Below, piece by piece: positions 47,364 to 57,482 of a DNA stretch of 64,000 nt. This DNA comes from Mesorhizobium sp. AR02 (lineage in GTDB: Bacteria; Pseudomonadota; Alphaproteobacteria; Rhizobiales; Rhizobiaceae), in assembly GCF_024746835.1 (NCBI RefSeq), contig NZ_CP080531.1, positions 496,001 to 560,000 on the forward strand. Direction: 5' to 3'. Below the pieces are notes generated by a model. That model made no database searches. It had not been told where the DNA came from and saw only the letters and a program-made list of their open reading frames with translations. Numbering within the stretch: the stretch's first letter is position 1; each line of letters begins with the position of its first letter. The translations under genes and the position numbers were made by a program.

Positions 47364-48427
47364 TGACTGACATTCCGGCCAGGGCGGCTCCCTCTTCGGC
47401 CTCCAGCGGCTCCGCGCTGCTGACGCTGATGAAGCTCAGGACCTTCATCGCGCTGATTGCCGTGCTGGTGTTCTTCTCCATCGCGGCGCCGAACTTCCTG
47501 TCGGCCGCCAATCTGATCCTGATGGCCAAGCATGTGGCGCTCAACGCCTTCCTCGCCATGGGCATGACCTTCGTCATCATCACCGGCGGCATCGACCTTT
47601 CGGTCGGCTCGATCGTCGGCCTGTGCGGCATGGTGGCCGGCTATCTCGTGCTCAACGGCATCGATCTGCAGATCGGCTACACCATCTACTTCAACGTGGT
47701 CGAGATCGCATTGATCACGCTGGCGGTCGGTATTTTGATCGGCGCCGTCAACGGATTGCTGATCACCCGGCTCAATGTCGCGCCCTTCATCGCCACGCTC
47801 GGCGTGCTCTATGTGGCACGCGGCCTGGCGCTGCTATCGTCCGACGGCCGCACCTTCCCCAACCTGGTCGGCAAGCCGGAACTCGGCACCACCGGCTTCG
47901 GTTTCCTCGGCGCCGGCCGGCTCGTCGGCTTGCCGGTCTCGATCTGGATCCTGATCGTGGTGGCGCTGGGGGCGGCCTATCTCGCCCGGTACACGCCGCT
48001 TGGCCGCCACATCTTCGCCGTCGGCGGCAATGAGCGCGCGGCACGCATCTCCGGCGTGCGCGTCAACATGGTCAAGATGTTCGTCTACATGTTCTCCGGC
48101 TTCTGCGCGGCGATCGTCGGCCTGATCATCTCCTCGGAGTTGATGGCCTCGCATCCAGCGACGGGCGAAAGCTTCGAACTGAACGCCATCGCCGCGGCGG
48201 TGCTTGGCGGCACCTCGATGTCGGGCGGTCGCGGCACGATCGGCGGCACCATCGTCGGCGCCTTCGTCATCGGCATCCTGTCGGACGGGCTGGTGATGAT
48301 GGGCGTGAGCTCCTTCTGGCAGATGGTGATCAAGGGCCTGGTCATCATCGTCGCCGTCGTCGTCGACCAGGCGCAGCGCCGGCTTCAGCAGCGTGTCACC
48401 CTGATGCAGATGGCAAAGGCGGGTTGA
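47363..48427 (+). CDS. Ribose-type ABC permease, importer B
   Basis: 354 residues of the RbsC family. GMTFVIITGGIDLSVGSIVGLCGMVAG is the classical signature, with RLNVAPFIATLGVLYVARGLALLSSDGRTFPNL, FAVGGNERAARISGVRVNMVKMFVYMFSGF and IAAAVLGGTSMSGGRGTIGGTIVGAF. The start overlaps the ATPase stop by one base (TGATG). Followed 2 bases later by the apsD start. Confidence 0.91.
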   Translation: MTDIPARAAPSSASSGSALLTLMKLRTFIALIAVLVFFSIAAPNFLSAANLILMAKHVALNAFLAMGMTFVIITGGIDLSVGSIVGLCGMVAGYLVLNGIDLQIGYTIYFNVVEIALITLAVGILIGAVNGLLITRLNVAPFIATLGVLYVARGLALLSSDGRTFPNLVGKPELGTTGFGFLGAGRLVGLPVSIWILIVVALGAAYLARYTPLGRHIFAVGGNERAARISGVRVNMVKMFVYMFSGFCAAIVGLIISSELMASHPATGESFELNAIAAAVLGGTSMSGGRGTIGGTIVGAFVIGILSDGLVMMGVSSFWQMVIKGLVIIVAVVVDQAQRRLQQRVTLMQMAKAG

Positions 48428-48429
48428 GC

Positions 48430-49464
48430 ATGGCGAATCTGAGCGGAGCGCTGATCGGCTGCGGCTTCTTCGCCGTCAACCAGATGCATGCCTGGCGCGA
48501 CATCGAGGGCGCCTCCATCGTCGCCATCTGCGATCGCGACCCGGAACGGTTGCGGATCGTCGGCGACCCGTTCGGCGTCACGCGGCGCTACACCGATGCC
48601 GCGGCGCTGTTCGCGGCCGAGACGCTCGACTTCGTTGACATCGCCACCACCGTTGGCAGCCATCGGCCGCTGGTCGAGATGGCGGCCGCCCACCGCGTTC
48701 CGGTGATCTGCCAGAAGCCGTTCGCCCCGACGCTCGCCGACGCCAAGGCGATGGTCGCGGCCTGCGCCAAGGCCGGCGTGCCGCTGATGGTGCATGAGAA
48801 TTTCCGCTGGCAGTCGCCGATCCAGGCGATGCGCGCCGTGCTCGACAGCGGCGAGATCGGCACGCCCTTCTTCGGGCGTATCTCCTTCCGCTCCGCCTAT
48901 GACGTGTTTTCCGGCCAGCCCTATCTGGCGACGGGAAAGCGTTTCATCATCGAGGATCTCGGCATCCACATCCTCGACATCGCCCGCTTTCTGCTCGGCG
49001 ATGTTTCGAGCCTGACCGCCCGCACCGCACGCATCAACCCCGCCATCGCCGGCGAGGATGTCGCTACGATGCTGATGGATCACAAGGGCGGCGCCATTTC
49101 GGTGGTCGATTGCAGCTATGCGACCCGGCTTGCCGTCGAGCCGTTCCCCGAAACGCTGATCGAGATCGACGGCAGCGACGGCACACTCCGGCTGGCGCAG
49201 GGATACCAGCTCACCGTCACCGGCAAGAGCGGCACAACGGTCAAGGATATCTCGCCACCCCTGCTGCCCTGGGCCTCGCGGCCATGGCACAACATCCAGG
49301 AAAGCGTGCTGGCGATCCAGCGACACTGGGTCGACTGCCTTGCATCAGGCAAGGAGCCGGCAACCTCAGGCGCCGACAACCTCAAAACATTCGCGCTGGT
49401 CGAGGCGGCCTACAGGGGCGCCGCAAGCCGAGAACCGGTGCAGATCGACGGTCTGCTGAAATGA
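48430..49464 (+). CDS. apsD: D-apiose dehydrogenase (Gfo/Idh/MocA family)
   Basis: 344 residues. The N-terminal Rossmann fold (GALIGCGFFAVNQMHAW) precedes the Gfo/Idh/MocA catalytic motif (PVICQKPFAPTLADAK, where the Lys of E/Q-K-P is essential) and IEDLGIHILDIARFLLGD, which carries the conserved Asp/His. In D-apiose catabolism ApsD oxidises D-apiose to D-apionolactone with NAD+. ATG 48430 is chosen over a TTG at 48424 that overlaps the permease stop. Followed with 4-base overlap by apnL, the lactonase for its product. Confidence 0.82.
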   Translation: MANLSGALIGCGFFAVNQMHAWRDIEGASIVAICDRDPERLRIVGDPFGVTRRYTDAAALFAAETLDFVDIATTVGSHRPLVEMAAAHRVPVICQKPFAPTLADAKAMVAACAKAGVPLMVHENFRWQSPIQAMRAVLDSGEIGTPFFGRISFRSAYDVFSGQPYLATGKRFIIEDLGIHILDIARFLLGDVSSLTARTARINPAIAGEDVATMLMDHKGGAISVVDCSYATRLAVEPFPETLIEIDGSDGTLRLAQGYQLTVTGKSGTTVKDISPPLLPWASRPWHNIQESVLAIQRHWVDCLASGKEPATSGADNLKTFALVEAAYRGAASREPVQIDGLLK

Positions 49465-51299
49465 CGGCGGATCGCTTCCTCCTCTGCGGCACACGCGCGG
49501 CGGAGACCGAACCGGTCCGGCTGATCGCCGGTCCGCTCAGCACCGATTTCGTCAACGGCAATCTGCGCACGATCCGCCATGACGGCACGGAGGTGCTGCG
49601 GGCCGTCGCCTATATCGTGCGCGACCGCGACTGGGGCACCTACGAGCCCGCACTGACGGACCTTGTCATCGACCAAGGCGTCGATGCTTTCTCCGTCGGC
49701 TATACGGCAAGCTGCACCGGACCGGGCGGAAGCCGGCTCGTCTTCCGCGCCACCATCAAGGGTTCGGCGGACGGCCGGCTGGTGTTCGACGTCAGCGCAC
49801 TGCCCGAAAGCGATTTCGAGACCAACCGCTGCGGCTTCTGCGTCCTGCATCCGATCGCCGGCCTCGCCGGCAGCCCGGTGACGGTGGAGCACACCGATGG
49901 CAGCGTGGTGGCGACGAAACTGCCCGACCTGATCGACCCCTGGCAGCCTTTCAAGGATTTGCGCGCCATCACGCATGAGGTGCGGCCCGGCGTCACCGTC
50001 GAATGCCGCATGGAAGGCGACGTCTTCGAGATGGAAGACCAGCGCAACTGGTCCGATGCCTCCTATAAGACCTATGTGCGGCCGCTGGCGCTGCCTTGGC
50101 CCTATGTGTTGCCGGCCGGCCAGACCAACCGCCAGACGATCAGCCTGTTGATTGCCGGCGACGGCAAGATACCGGCCTTCGTCGCGGCATCCAGCGCGGT
50201 CCGCGTGACGCTCGGCGAGCCCGGTCCGGCGCTGCCGGATGTCGGCGTGATCGTCTATCCCAGCGATGTCGAGACAGCATTGGCGAACCTTCCGACGCTG
50301 TCTTCACTCGGCCCGCAGCAACTGCTGTTCCACTACGATCCGACGCGCGGCCATGGGCTCGACGCCTTGCGCTCTTTCGCCCGGCTCGCCGCCGCCTACT
50401 CCGCCCGCACAACGCTCGAATGCGTGGTCGCCTGCAGCAGCGATCTCGATGCCGAACTCGCAGAGGTCGCCGGCTTCGTGCGCCGGGCAGGTCTGCGGCT
50501 CGATGCCATTGCGGTGTCGCCTTCGGTTGACCGGCAGTCGACGCCGCCGGGCAGCGCCTGGCCGCCCTGCCCGCCGCTGGAAGATGTCTATGCCGCGGCA
50601 CGACGCGCCTTTCCCGACATCCGCCTCGGTGGTGGCATGTTCAGCTATTTCACCGAGCTCAACCGCAAGCGCGTCCCGGCCGGGCTGCTCGATTTCGTCA
50701 CCCATTGCACCTGCCCCATCGTGCATGCCGCCGACGATCTCAGCGTCATGCAGTCGCTGGAGGCGTTGCCGTTTATCACCCGGTCGGCGCGGGCGATCTT
50801 CGGCGACAAGCCCTACCGGATCGGACCTTCCACCCTTGCCATGCGGCAGAACCCTTATGGCGGCGCGACCAAGGACAATCCGGACCTCCTGCGCATCGCC
50901 ATGGCCAATCGCGATCCGCGCCACAACGGCCAGTTCGCCGCCGCCTGGACCATCGGCTATGCCGCGCGCGTCGCGCCGGCCGGGCTGGAGATGCTGACGC
51001 TGTCCGGCTTAACCGGGCCGTTTGGCGTGCTGGCGGCATCCAGGGAACCGGCCGCCGAAGGGTCACCGCGGCCGATCTTCCAGGCCATCGAGGGGCTTTG
51101 CGAGCTGGCCGGCCTCACCCATGTGTTCGCCAAGACAAGCGACGAGACGCGGATTGCGGCGCTGGCCGGGCGCTCCGCCTCGGGCGAGACCATCGTGTGG
51201 CTGGCAAACCTGACGGCGGACGATGTCTCGGTCGACGCTTCCGCGCTTGGCCAGGGTCATCTCTTAATGTCGCCCTACGCCATTATCCGGATCGGTTAA
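49461..51299 (+). CDS. apnL: D-apionate lactonase
   Basis: 612 residues matching ApnL in size and context. There are no classical lactonase motifs; the N-terminal ~200 residues look beta-rich (RLIAGPLSTDFVNGNLRTIRHDGTEVLRAVAYIVRDRDWGTYEP) and the rest resembles a barrel-type domain (GVIVYPSDVETALANLP, AFPDIRLGGGMFSYFTELNRKRVPAG, DKPYRIGPSTLAMRQNPYGGATKDNPD). ApnL hydrolyses D-apionolactone to D-apionate. ATG 49461 overlaps the apsD stop (ATGA), so the two are coupled. Converges on the regulator gene with only 4 bases between stops. Confidence 0.82.
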   Translation: MTADRFLLCGTRAAETEPVRLIAGPLSTDFVNGNLRTIRHDGTEVLRAVAYIVRDRDWGTYEPALTDLVIDQGVDAFSVGYTASCTGPGGSRLVFRATIKGSADGRLVFDVSALPESDFETNRCGFCVLHPIAGLAGSPVTVEHTDGSVVATKLPDLIDPWQPFKDLRAITHEVRPGVTVECRMEGDVFEMEDQRNWSDASYKTYVRPLALPWPYVLPAGQTNRQTISLLIAGDGKIPAFVAASSAVRVTLGEPGPALPDVGVIVYPSDVETALANLPTLSSLGPQQLLFHYDPTRGHGLDALRSFARLAAAYSARTTLECVVACSSDLDAELAEVAGFVRRAGLRLDAIAVSPSVDRQSTPPGSAWPPCPPLEDVYAAARRAFPDIRLGGGMFSYFTELNRKRVPAGLLDFVTHCTCPIVHAADDLSVMQSLEALPFITRSARAIFGDKPYRIGPSTLAMRQNPYGGATKDNPDLLRIAMANRDPRHNGQFAAAWTIGYAARVAPAGLEMLTLSGLTGPFGVLAASREPAAEGSPRPIFQAIEGLCELAGLTHVFAKTSDETRIAALAGRSASGETIVWLANLTADDVSVDASALGQGHLLMSPYAIIRIG

Positions 51300-51303
51300 G
51301 AGC

Positions 51304-52017
51304 CTACTTCTCGGAATTCATCACGTAGAGCGCGCGCGAGCGTTCGAGGTGCTTGATCATCGACTTCTCGGCACCGTCGGCGTCCCTCTGCTCGATGCGG
51401 TCGATGATCTCCTCGTGCTCGGTCAGCGTGTATTTTTCCTTGCCGGTCCAGATCAGCATCTCGGTGTGATATTCCTTCAGCCAGCCGAGCATGGCCTCGC
51501 TGACAGCGACATAGATCGGGTTGCCCGATATCGCCGCGATCTGGGTGTGGAATTTCATGTCGGCGGAAATGAAGGCTTCGGAATCGCCGCGCGCGGCACG
51601 CTGCTCGGCGACGGTTGCCTTCAGCCGCTGCACGTCCTCGACGGTGGCCTTCTCGGCGGCTTCCCTGACCATGCCGCGCTCGAAGAAGATGCGCGCGGTC
51701 TTGAGGTGCTCGAGCGTGTCCTTCGACGACGACAGGATGATCTTGGCCGCGCCGTCGACCTGCTTGATGATCGACTTGGCAGTGAGCTGCAGCACCTTGG
51801 CCCGCTCGCCATGCGAGATGGCGACAAGCCCCATATTGCTCAGCGCCTGCATCGCCTCGCGGATCGCAGGCCGGCCAACCTCGAAGCGCTCCATCAATTC
51901 GCGCTCCGACGGCATGTCGTCACCCGGCTGAAGCTCGCCGCTGGTGATCAGCCGCTTCAGCCTTGCAAAGACTTCGTCGGAAAGCTTGCGCCGGACGATC
52001 GGCTCCGAACGGTTCAT
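51304..52017 (-). CDS. GntR/FadR-family (FCD) repressor of the apiose locus
   Basis: 237 residues. The N-terminal winged helix (KLSDEVFARLKRLITSGELQPGDDMPSERELMERFEVGRPAIREAMQALSNMGLVAI) is GntR; the C-terminal FCD effector domain has FHTQIAAISGNPIYVAVSEAMLGWLKEYH with metal-type His residues. Divergent from oiaX with the operator ACTCATTATACCAG between them, and the only regulator inside the cluster. I infer it binds all four copies of the motif and is released by a pathway intermediate. Confidence 0.85.
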   Translation of the reverse strand: MNRSEPIVRRKLSDEVFARLKRLITSGELQPGDDMPSERELMERFEVGRPAIREAMQALSNMGLVAISHGERAKVLQLTAKSIIKQVDGAAKIILSSSKDTLEHLKTARIFFERGMVREAAEKATVEDVQRLKATVAEQRAARGDSEAFISADMKFHTQIAAISGNPIYVAVSEAMLGWLKEYHTEMLIWTGKEKYTLTEHEEIIDRIEQRDADGAEKSMIKHLERSRALYVMNSEK

Positions 52018-52136
52018 CGTGACGAATCACTCCCTGGCCCGGTTCCTGTTTAGCATTCCCGACGGGATTCCCGGAATGCCTGCGCCCTGCTCGCCGCGTC
52101 GCGCGAGGTCGGGATATTTGCTTGCAATACTTATGT

Positions 52137-52150
52137 ACTCATTATACCAG
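52137..52150. promoter_or_regulatory. Operator in regulator/oiaX divergent region
   Basis: ACTCATTATACCAG, identical over 14 bases to 43895-43908, and extended symmetry GTACTCATTATAC gives a TAC-N7-GTA-type dyad shared with the 38184 site. On the minus strand it contains a perfect TATAAT facing the regulator, so autoregulation is likely. The oiaX ATG is 45 bases to the right. Confidence 0.75.
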
Positions 52151-52194
52151 ATTTCGAACGCAACGAAACTTTTTTCGGACCCTTTCGACCGGCC

Positions 52195-53445
52195 ATGATC
52201 ACGTTCACCTATCGCATAGAAACGCCTGATAGCATCGAAGCGCTGGCGGCCAAGATCGCCAGCGACCAGTCGACTGGCACCTTCGTTGCCCTGCCTGGTG
52301 AGACCGAGGAGCTCAAGGCACGCGTGGCGGCGCGGGTGCTGGCGATCCGGCATCTGCCCGATGTCGCACAGCCGTCCATTCCCGAGGCCGGCAGCGGACC
52401 TTTCAAGCGCGCCGATGTCGACATCGCATTCCCGTTCGATGCGATCGGCACCGATCTTTCGGCGCTGATGACCATCGCCATCGGCGGCACCTATTCGATC
52501 AAGGGCCTGTCGGGCATCCGCGTCGTCGACATGAAGCTGCCGGAAGAATTCAGGGACGCTCATCCCGGTCCCCAGTTCGGCGTCGCCGGCAGCCGCCGGC
52601 TGACCGGCGTCGAGGGCCGCCCCATCATCGGCACCATCGTCAAGCCGGCGCTGGGCTTGCGGCCACCTGAGACGGCCGCGATGGTGGGCGAGTTGATCGA
52701 GGCTGGCGTCGATTTCATCAAAGACGATGAGAAGCTGATGAGCCCGGCCTACTCGCCGCTTTCGGAGCGTGTGAAGGCGATCATGCCGCTGATCCTCGAC
52801 CACGAGCAGAGAACCGGCAAGAAGGTGATGTATGCCTTCGGCATCTCGCATGCCGATCCGGACGAGATGATGCGCAACCATGATCTGGTGCTTGAAGCCG
52901 GCGGCAATTGCGCCGTGGTCAACATCAACTCCATCGGCTTTGGCGGCATGGCATACCTCAGGAAGCGCTCCGGCCTGGTGCTGCACGCCCACCGCAATGG
53001 CTGGGATATCCTCACCCGCCATCCCGGTCTCGGCATGGATTTCAAGGTGTGGCAGCAGTTCTGGCGGCTGCTTGGCGTCGATCAGTTCCAGATCAACGGC
53101 ATCGCCTCGAAATACTGGGAGCCGGACGAGTCTTTCATCCGTTCCTTCGAGGCGGTGACGACGCCGCTGTTTTCGCCTGACGATTGCGCCCTGCCGGTCG
53201 CCGGCTCCGGCCAGTGGGGCGGCCAGGCACCGGAGACCTATGAGCGTACCGGGCGGACGGTCGATCTGCTCTATCTCTGCGGCGGCGGCATCGTCAGCCA
53301 TCCGGATGGCCCGGGCGCCGGCGTGCGCGCCGTCCAGCAGGCATGGCAGGCCGCGGTCGCGGGCATTGCGCTGGCGGACTATGCCCGCAGCCACGCCGAG
53401 TTGGCGCGCTCGATCGAAAAGTTCGGCGACGGCAAGGCGGCGTGA
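52195..53445 (+). CDS. oiaX: RuBisCO-like protein, 3-oxo-isoapionate-4-phosphate decarboxylase
   Basis: 416 residues, form-IV-like RuBisCO homologue. It retains Lys150 (GTIVKPALGLRP) and the carbamate/metal site K-D-D-E at 176-179 (VDFIKDDEKLMSP), with LHAHRNGW in place of the RuBisCO HRAMHA motif and a phosphate-loop GGGI near the end; no loop-6 Lys motif is evident. So it should bind Mg and do enolisation/decarboxylation, not CO2 fixation. In apiose catabolism the RLP OiaX decarboxylates 3-oxo-isoapionate 4-phosphate to L-erythrulose 1-phosphate; a related RLP acts as a transcarboxylase/hydrolase (OiaT). The erythrulose-phosphate isomerases at 62-63 kb favour OiaX. Confidence 0.8.
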   Translation: MITFTYRIETPDSIEALAAKIASDQSTGTFVALPGETEELKARVAARVLAIRHLPDVAQPSIPEAGSGPFKRADVDIAFPFDAIGTDLSALMTIAIGGTYSIKGLSGIRVVDMKLPEEFRDAHPGPQFGVAGSRRLTGVEGRPIIGTIVKPALGLRPPETAAMVGELIEAGVDFIKDDEKLMSPAYSPLSERVKAIMPLILDHEQRTGKKVMYAFGISHADPDEMMRNHDLVLEAGGNCAVVNINSIGFGGMAYLRKRSGLVLHAHRNGWDILTRHPGLGMDFKVWQQFWRLLGVDQFQINGIASKYWEPDESFIRSFEAVTTPLFSPDDCALPVAGSGQWGGQAPETYERTGRTVDLLYLCGGGIVSHPDGPGAGVRAVQQAWQAAVAGIALADYARSHAELARSIEKFGDGKAA

Positions 53446-53453
53446 GCAACGCC

Positions 53454-54776
53454 ATGCAGAACCTGCTCCTCAGCTATTATGGCGACGACCTCACCGGTTC
53501 GACCGACGTCATGGAGGCGCTCGAGCTTGGCGGCGTGCCGACCGTGCTGTTCATGCGCCAACCCGACCAGCCCTTGCTGTCGCGGTTTTCGCGGTGCCGC
53601 GCCGTAGGATTGGCCGGTACGAGCCGGAGCGAAACGCCGCAATGGATGGACGAAAATCTGGCACCCGCCTTTAAGTGGCTGAGAAGCCTCGAAGCGGTGG
53701 TTTGCCACTACAAGATCTGCTCGACCTTCGATTCCAGCCCGACAATCGGCAGCATCGGCCGCGCCCTCGAGATCGGCCGGCGTGTCTTCGACCAGAAGAG
53801 TGTGCCGGTGGTTGTCGGGGCGCCCCAGCTCAAGCGCTACACGGCGTTTGGAAACCTCTTCGCCGCATTTCGCGGCACTTATTTCCGCATCGACCGCCAC
53901 CCCGTCATGAGCCGGCATCCGGTGACGCCGATGAAGGAAGCCGACCTGCTTATCCACCTCCATCGCCAGACCGATCTCGGTTCCGGCCTTGTCGACCTGG
54001 CGGCGCTACAGGCGGATGATCTTTCGCAGACAGTAGACCAGGCTCTGCAGGACAAGGAAATCGTCCTGTTCGACGTCGAAAGCCGCCAGACGCAGGCACG
54101 CGTCGGCGAACAGATCTGGCGGATTTGCGAACAAGGCCATGGTTTCGTTGTTGGATCCTCGGGCGTCGAATATGCGCTGCTTGCCGAATGGACCGGCAAA
54201 GGCATCGCCGCGGGTCACGCATCCTTCGCGCCGCCCGGTCCGGTGGACCGGCTCGCCGTGGTCTCGGGCAGTGTGTCGCCGACCACCGAGAAGCAGATCC
54301 GCTTCGCGCTCGCCCATGGGTTCGACGGCATCCAGATGGATGCCATGCAACTGGTCTCGGACGGCGCCGGCGAGGCGATCGAGCGCGCTATCGCAAGCGG
54401 CCTGGCGAGCCTCGCGGCAGGGCGCAGCGTCATCCTCTACACCGCCCTTGGTCCCCAGGCCGATCGCAGTGCCGAGATCGACCATATCGACGGCGCGCGA
54501 AACAGACTTGGCCGAGCGCTGGGGGATATTCTGCGCCGGCTGGTCGTCGAGCAGAAGCTCAAGCGCGCGGTGATCGCCGGCGGCGACACCTCCAGCCACG
54601 CGCTGGGACAACTGTCCATTGATGCGCTGACCGTGCGCATGCCGCTGCCGCAATCCCCGGGTTCGCCGCTTTGTCTCGCGCATGGCGGCGGCGACATCGA
54701 CGGTCTCGAAATAGCGCTGAAGGGCGGCCAGGTCGGCACCGACGCCTATTTCGAGACGATCCGGCTGGGCGGCTAG
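53454..54776 (+). CDS. oiaK: DUF1537 four-carbon-acid-sugar-type kinase, 3-oxo-isoapionate kinase
   Basis: 440 residues from ATG 53454; GTG 53442, overlapping the oiaX stop as GTGA, is an equally possible start. N-terminal LLSYYGDDLTGSTDVMEAL is the DUF1537 substrate-domain signature; the C-terminal nucleotide domain shows VVSGSVSPTTEKQIRFA, KRAVIAGGDTSSHAL and SPGSPLCLAHGGGDIDGLEIALKGGQVG. OiaK phosphorylates 3-oxo-isoapionate, supplying OiaX. It is directly downstream of oiaX, and a palindromic repeat ends the unit. Confidence 0.82.
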   Translation: MQNLLLSYYGDDLTGSTDVMEALELGGVPTVLFMRQPDQPLLSRFSRCRAVGLAGTSRSETPQWMDENLAPAFKWLRSLEAVVCHYKICSTFDSSPTIGSIGRALEIGRRVFDQKSVPVVVGAPQLKRYTAFGNLFAAFRGTYFRIDRHPVMSRHPVTPMKEADLLIHLHRQTDLGSGLVDLAALQADDLSQTVDQALQDKEIVLFDVESRQTQARVGEQIWRICEQGHGFVVGSSGVEYALLAEWTGKGIAAGHASFAPPGPVDRLAVVSGSVSPTTEKQIRFALAHGFDGIQMDAMQLVSDGAGEAIERAIASGLASLAAGRSVILYTALGPQADRSAEIDHIDGARNRLGRALGDILRRLVVEQKLKRAVIAGGDTSSHALGQLSIDALTVRMPLPQSPGSPLCLAHGGGDIDGLEIALKGGQVGTDAYFETIRLGG

Positions 54777-54790
54777 ACTCTTTGTTTGAC

Positions 54791-54858
54791 GCAATTCCCA
54801 AGGGAAAGCGCTATGCGCTTTTCCCGGGAAAACCGCTCCACACTTTTCCTGGAATTGC
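54791..54858. repeat. Palindromic repeat/terminator between oiaK and lrp-like gene
   Basis: GCAATTCC (54791-54798) and GGAATTGC (54851-54858) enclose a second hairpin GGGAAA-GCGC-TAT-GCGC-TTTTCCC. The layout is that of a widespread rhizobial interspersed palindrome. It lies between two convergent stops and ends both transcripts. Confidence 0.7.
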
Positions 54859-55397
54859 TAGTACAGCGGCTTGCTCATATGGTTGGGTGTCGGCCACGTC
54901 TCGGTGACGCCAGGCTGCACCGGGCGCTCGAGATAGGTCGACAGCACCACGTAGCTGCGTGTCGAGGTGACGCCAGGTGTTTCGTAGAGGCGAGCGAGCA
55001 GGCCTTCCAGCGCCCTCGTATCTTCCGTGCGAACCTTCAGCAACATGCAGGTGTCACCGGCGACGGTGTGGATCTCCTCGACTTCCGGATATTGCGAAAC
55101 CGCCATCAGTTCCGGGGTCTTGCCCCAGCCCCTGGTGTCGATATGCACGAAAGCCAGCAGCGGCTTCTTCACCGCCTTGGGGTCGATGATGACAGCGGTG
55201 CCGCGAATGGCGCCGCTGCGCCGAAGGCGCTTGACCCGTTCATGGGCGGCTGGCGGTGAGAGGCCGACCCGATCGCCGAGTTCGGCATAGCTGACCGTGG
55301 CGTCGTCGACGAGGACGCCTAATATTTTTCGGTCAATCGCGTCGACATCACGGGGCGCCGGCCTGTTCTGCTGAATGCCATCTGTTTCTTCATCCAT
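54858..55397 (-). CDS. Lrp/AsnC-family transcriptional regulator
   Basis: 179 residues from ATG 55397 (MDEETDG...); ATG 55436 would add 13 residues but has no ribosome site. HTH: DVDAIDRKILGVLVDDATVSYAELGDRVGLSPPAAHERVKRLRRSGAIRGTAVII; RAM/ligand domain: LLAFVHIDTRGWGKTPELMAVSQYPEVEEIHTVAGDTCMLLKVRTEDTRALEGLL. The unrelated open frame continuing upstream is antisense to the MFS gene and is not coding. Divergent from that MFS transporter by 48 bases, so it most likely regulates it in response to an amino acid or similar ligand. Confidence 0.87.
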   Translation of the reverse strand: MDEETDGIQQNRPAPRDVDAIDRKILGVLVDDATVSYAELGDRVGLSPPAAHERVKRLRRSGAIRGTAVIIDPKAVKKPLLAFVHIDTRGWGKTPELMAVSQYPEVEEIHTVAGDTCMLLKVRTEDTRALEGLLARLYETPGVTSTRSYVVLSTYLERPVQPGVTETWPTPNHMSKPLY

Positions 55398-55445
55398 ATC
55401 GACAATCCTGGTTGCCACGGAATTTAATACGGCCATTATGATAAT

Positions 55446-56621
55446 ATGTCGAACAGCAATCAAGCCACAGTCCTGCCAACCGACGCCAGGCCACCGATCC
55501 CGGCCCTCGCCTATCTGCTGACCGGCTGCATCGCCGTGATCGGCTCGAATTCGCTGGTCCTGGGCCCGATAGCCCCGGCCGTGGCTTTGTCGTTCGGAAC
55601 AAGCGTGCCGGTGGTGATGATCGCAGCCGCTGCGTTCGGCCTCGGCACCTCGGCAAGCGCCCTGTTCCTGGCCCGTTACATCGACCGGCTGGGTGCACGC
55701 CGGATGCTCCAGGGTGCACTGCTGTTGCTGGCGCTGGCGCTCGTCGCCAGTGCTGTGGCGCCCACGGTGGTCTTGCTGGTCGCTGCCCAGCTTGTCGCCG
55801 GCATCGCCGCCGGCGTCGCCATGCCGGCGATCTATGCCAGTTCGGCTGCGATCGCGCCGCCCGGCCGCGAAAGCGGGACGATCGGCGTCGTGCTGACAGG
55901 CTGGACGCTCAGCATGGTGGCCGGCGTTTCGCTCTCGGCCGTGCTTGCCGATCTCGTGCATTGGCGCGCCGTCTTCGCAGCCGTCGCGGTGGTGGCACTG
56001 CTGGCACTGGCCAGCCTCACAATGACGTCGCTGAACGACATTAGAAAGAGCGGCCCGGCACCAACGCCGCTGGCGGCGCTCAGCATTCCCGGCATTGTGC
56101 CACTTCTCATCGCCTGTGCGGCCTTCATGACCGCCTTCTACGGTGTCTATGGCTATCTCGGAGACCACCTGCACAGCGGACTGGGCAAACCGGTGAGCGC
56201 CAACGGCTGGGCAGCACTTGCCTATGGCGTCGGCTTCGGCACTGCGGCACTTCTCGACGGCGTGATCGATCGCCTGGGCGCCCGCCGTGTCATGCCGTTC
56301 GCCTATCTTCTTGTCGCCGCCGTCTATGTCGCCATTGCCGCGACGAGCGACAGTTTCGGCCTGACGCTCGCCATGGTGGCAGTGTGGGGACTTGCCAATC
56401 ATTTCGGATTGAATGTCCTGGTGATGCGCCTCTCGGCGCTCGATCCCTCGCGGCGCGGCACGATCATGGGCCTGAACAGCGCGGTGACCTATCTGGCGGT
56501 CTTTATCGGCACCACCGGCTTCGGGCCGCTCTATTCCAGCTTCGGCTTTGCCTTCTGCGCGATGGTTGCGGCCCTACTGATGCTGGTTGCTGCTTCGGCG
56601 GCGGCGTGGCGCACGCGATAA
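55446..56621 (+). CDS. MFS transporter
   Basis: 391 residues with 12 predicted helices. The helix 2-3 loop FLARYIDRLGARRMLQGALLLLA carries the MFS D-R-x-G-R-R-like motif and its counterpart recurs in the second half (GVIDRLGARRVMPFAYLL), as expected from the internal duplication. VLTGWTLSMVAGVSLSAVLADLVHWRAVFAAVAVV resembles the drug/proton antiporter motif C region, so export of a metabolite or drug is plausible. Paired divergently with an Lrp-type regulator. No ribosome site is evident before ATG 55446, suggesting a short leader. Confidence 0.85.
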   Translation: MSNSNQATVLPTDARPPIPALAYLLTGCIAVIGSNSLVLGPIAPAVALSFGTSVPVVMIAAAAFGLGTSASALFLARYIDRLGARRMLQGALLLLALALVASAVAPTVVLLVAAQLVAGIAAGVAMPAIYASSAAIAPPGRESGTIGVVLTGWTLSMVAGVSLSAVLADLVHWRAVFAAVAVVALLALASLTMTSLNDIRKSGPAPTPLAALSIPGIVPLLIACAAFMTAFYGVYGYLGDHLHSGLGKPVSANGWAALAYGVGFGTAALLDGVIDRLGARRVMPFAYLLVAAVYVAIAATSDSFGLTLAMVAVWGLANHFGLNVLVMRLSALDPSRRGTIMGLNSAVTYLAVFIGTTGFGPLYSSFGFAFCAMVAALLMLVAASAAAWRTR

Positions 56622-57420
<799 letters not shown>

Positions 57421-57482
57421 AATCTTCCCGGCCGGGTGGAAATCGCGATAACACCCGGTAGTATTTGCGAAAAGTCGGGAGG

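Noticed and set aside
52195..53445. True CO2-fixing RuBisCO or methionine-salvage RLP
   Set aside because: The RuBisCO loop-6 and HRAMHA motifs are not conserved, and no Calvin-cycle genes are near; mtnKA is 15 kb away under a different operator, whereas the apiose genes are adjacent.
54858..56402. 514-codon minus-strand frame covering the Lrp-like gene and the MFS gene
   Set aside because: Only the 3' third is Lrp; the rest is antisense to a good 12-helix transporter. Real start placed at 55397.
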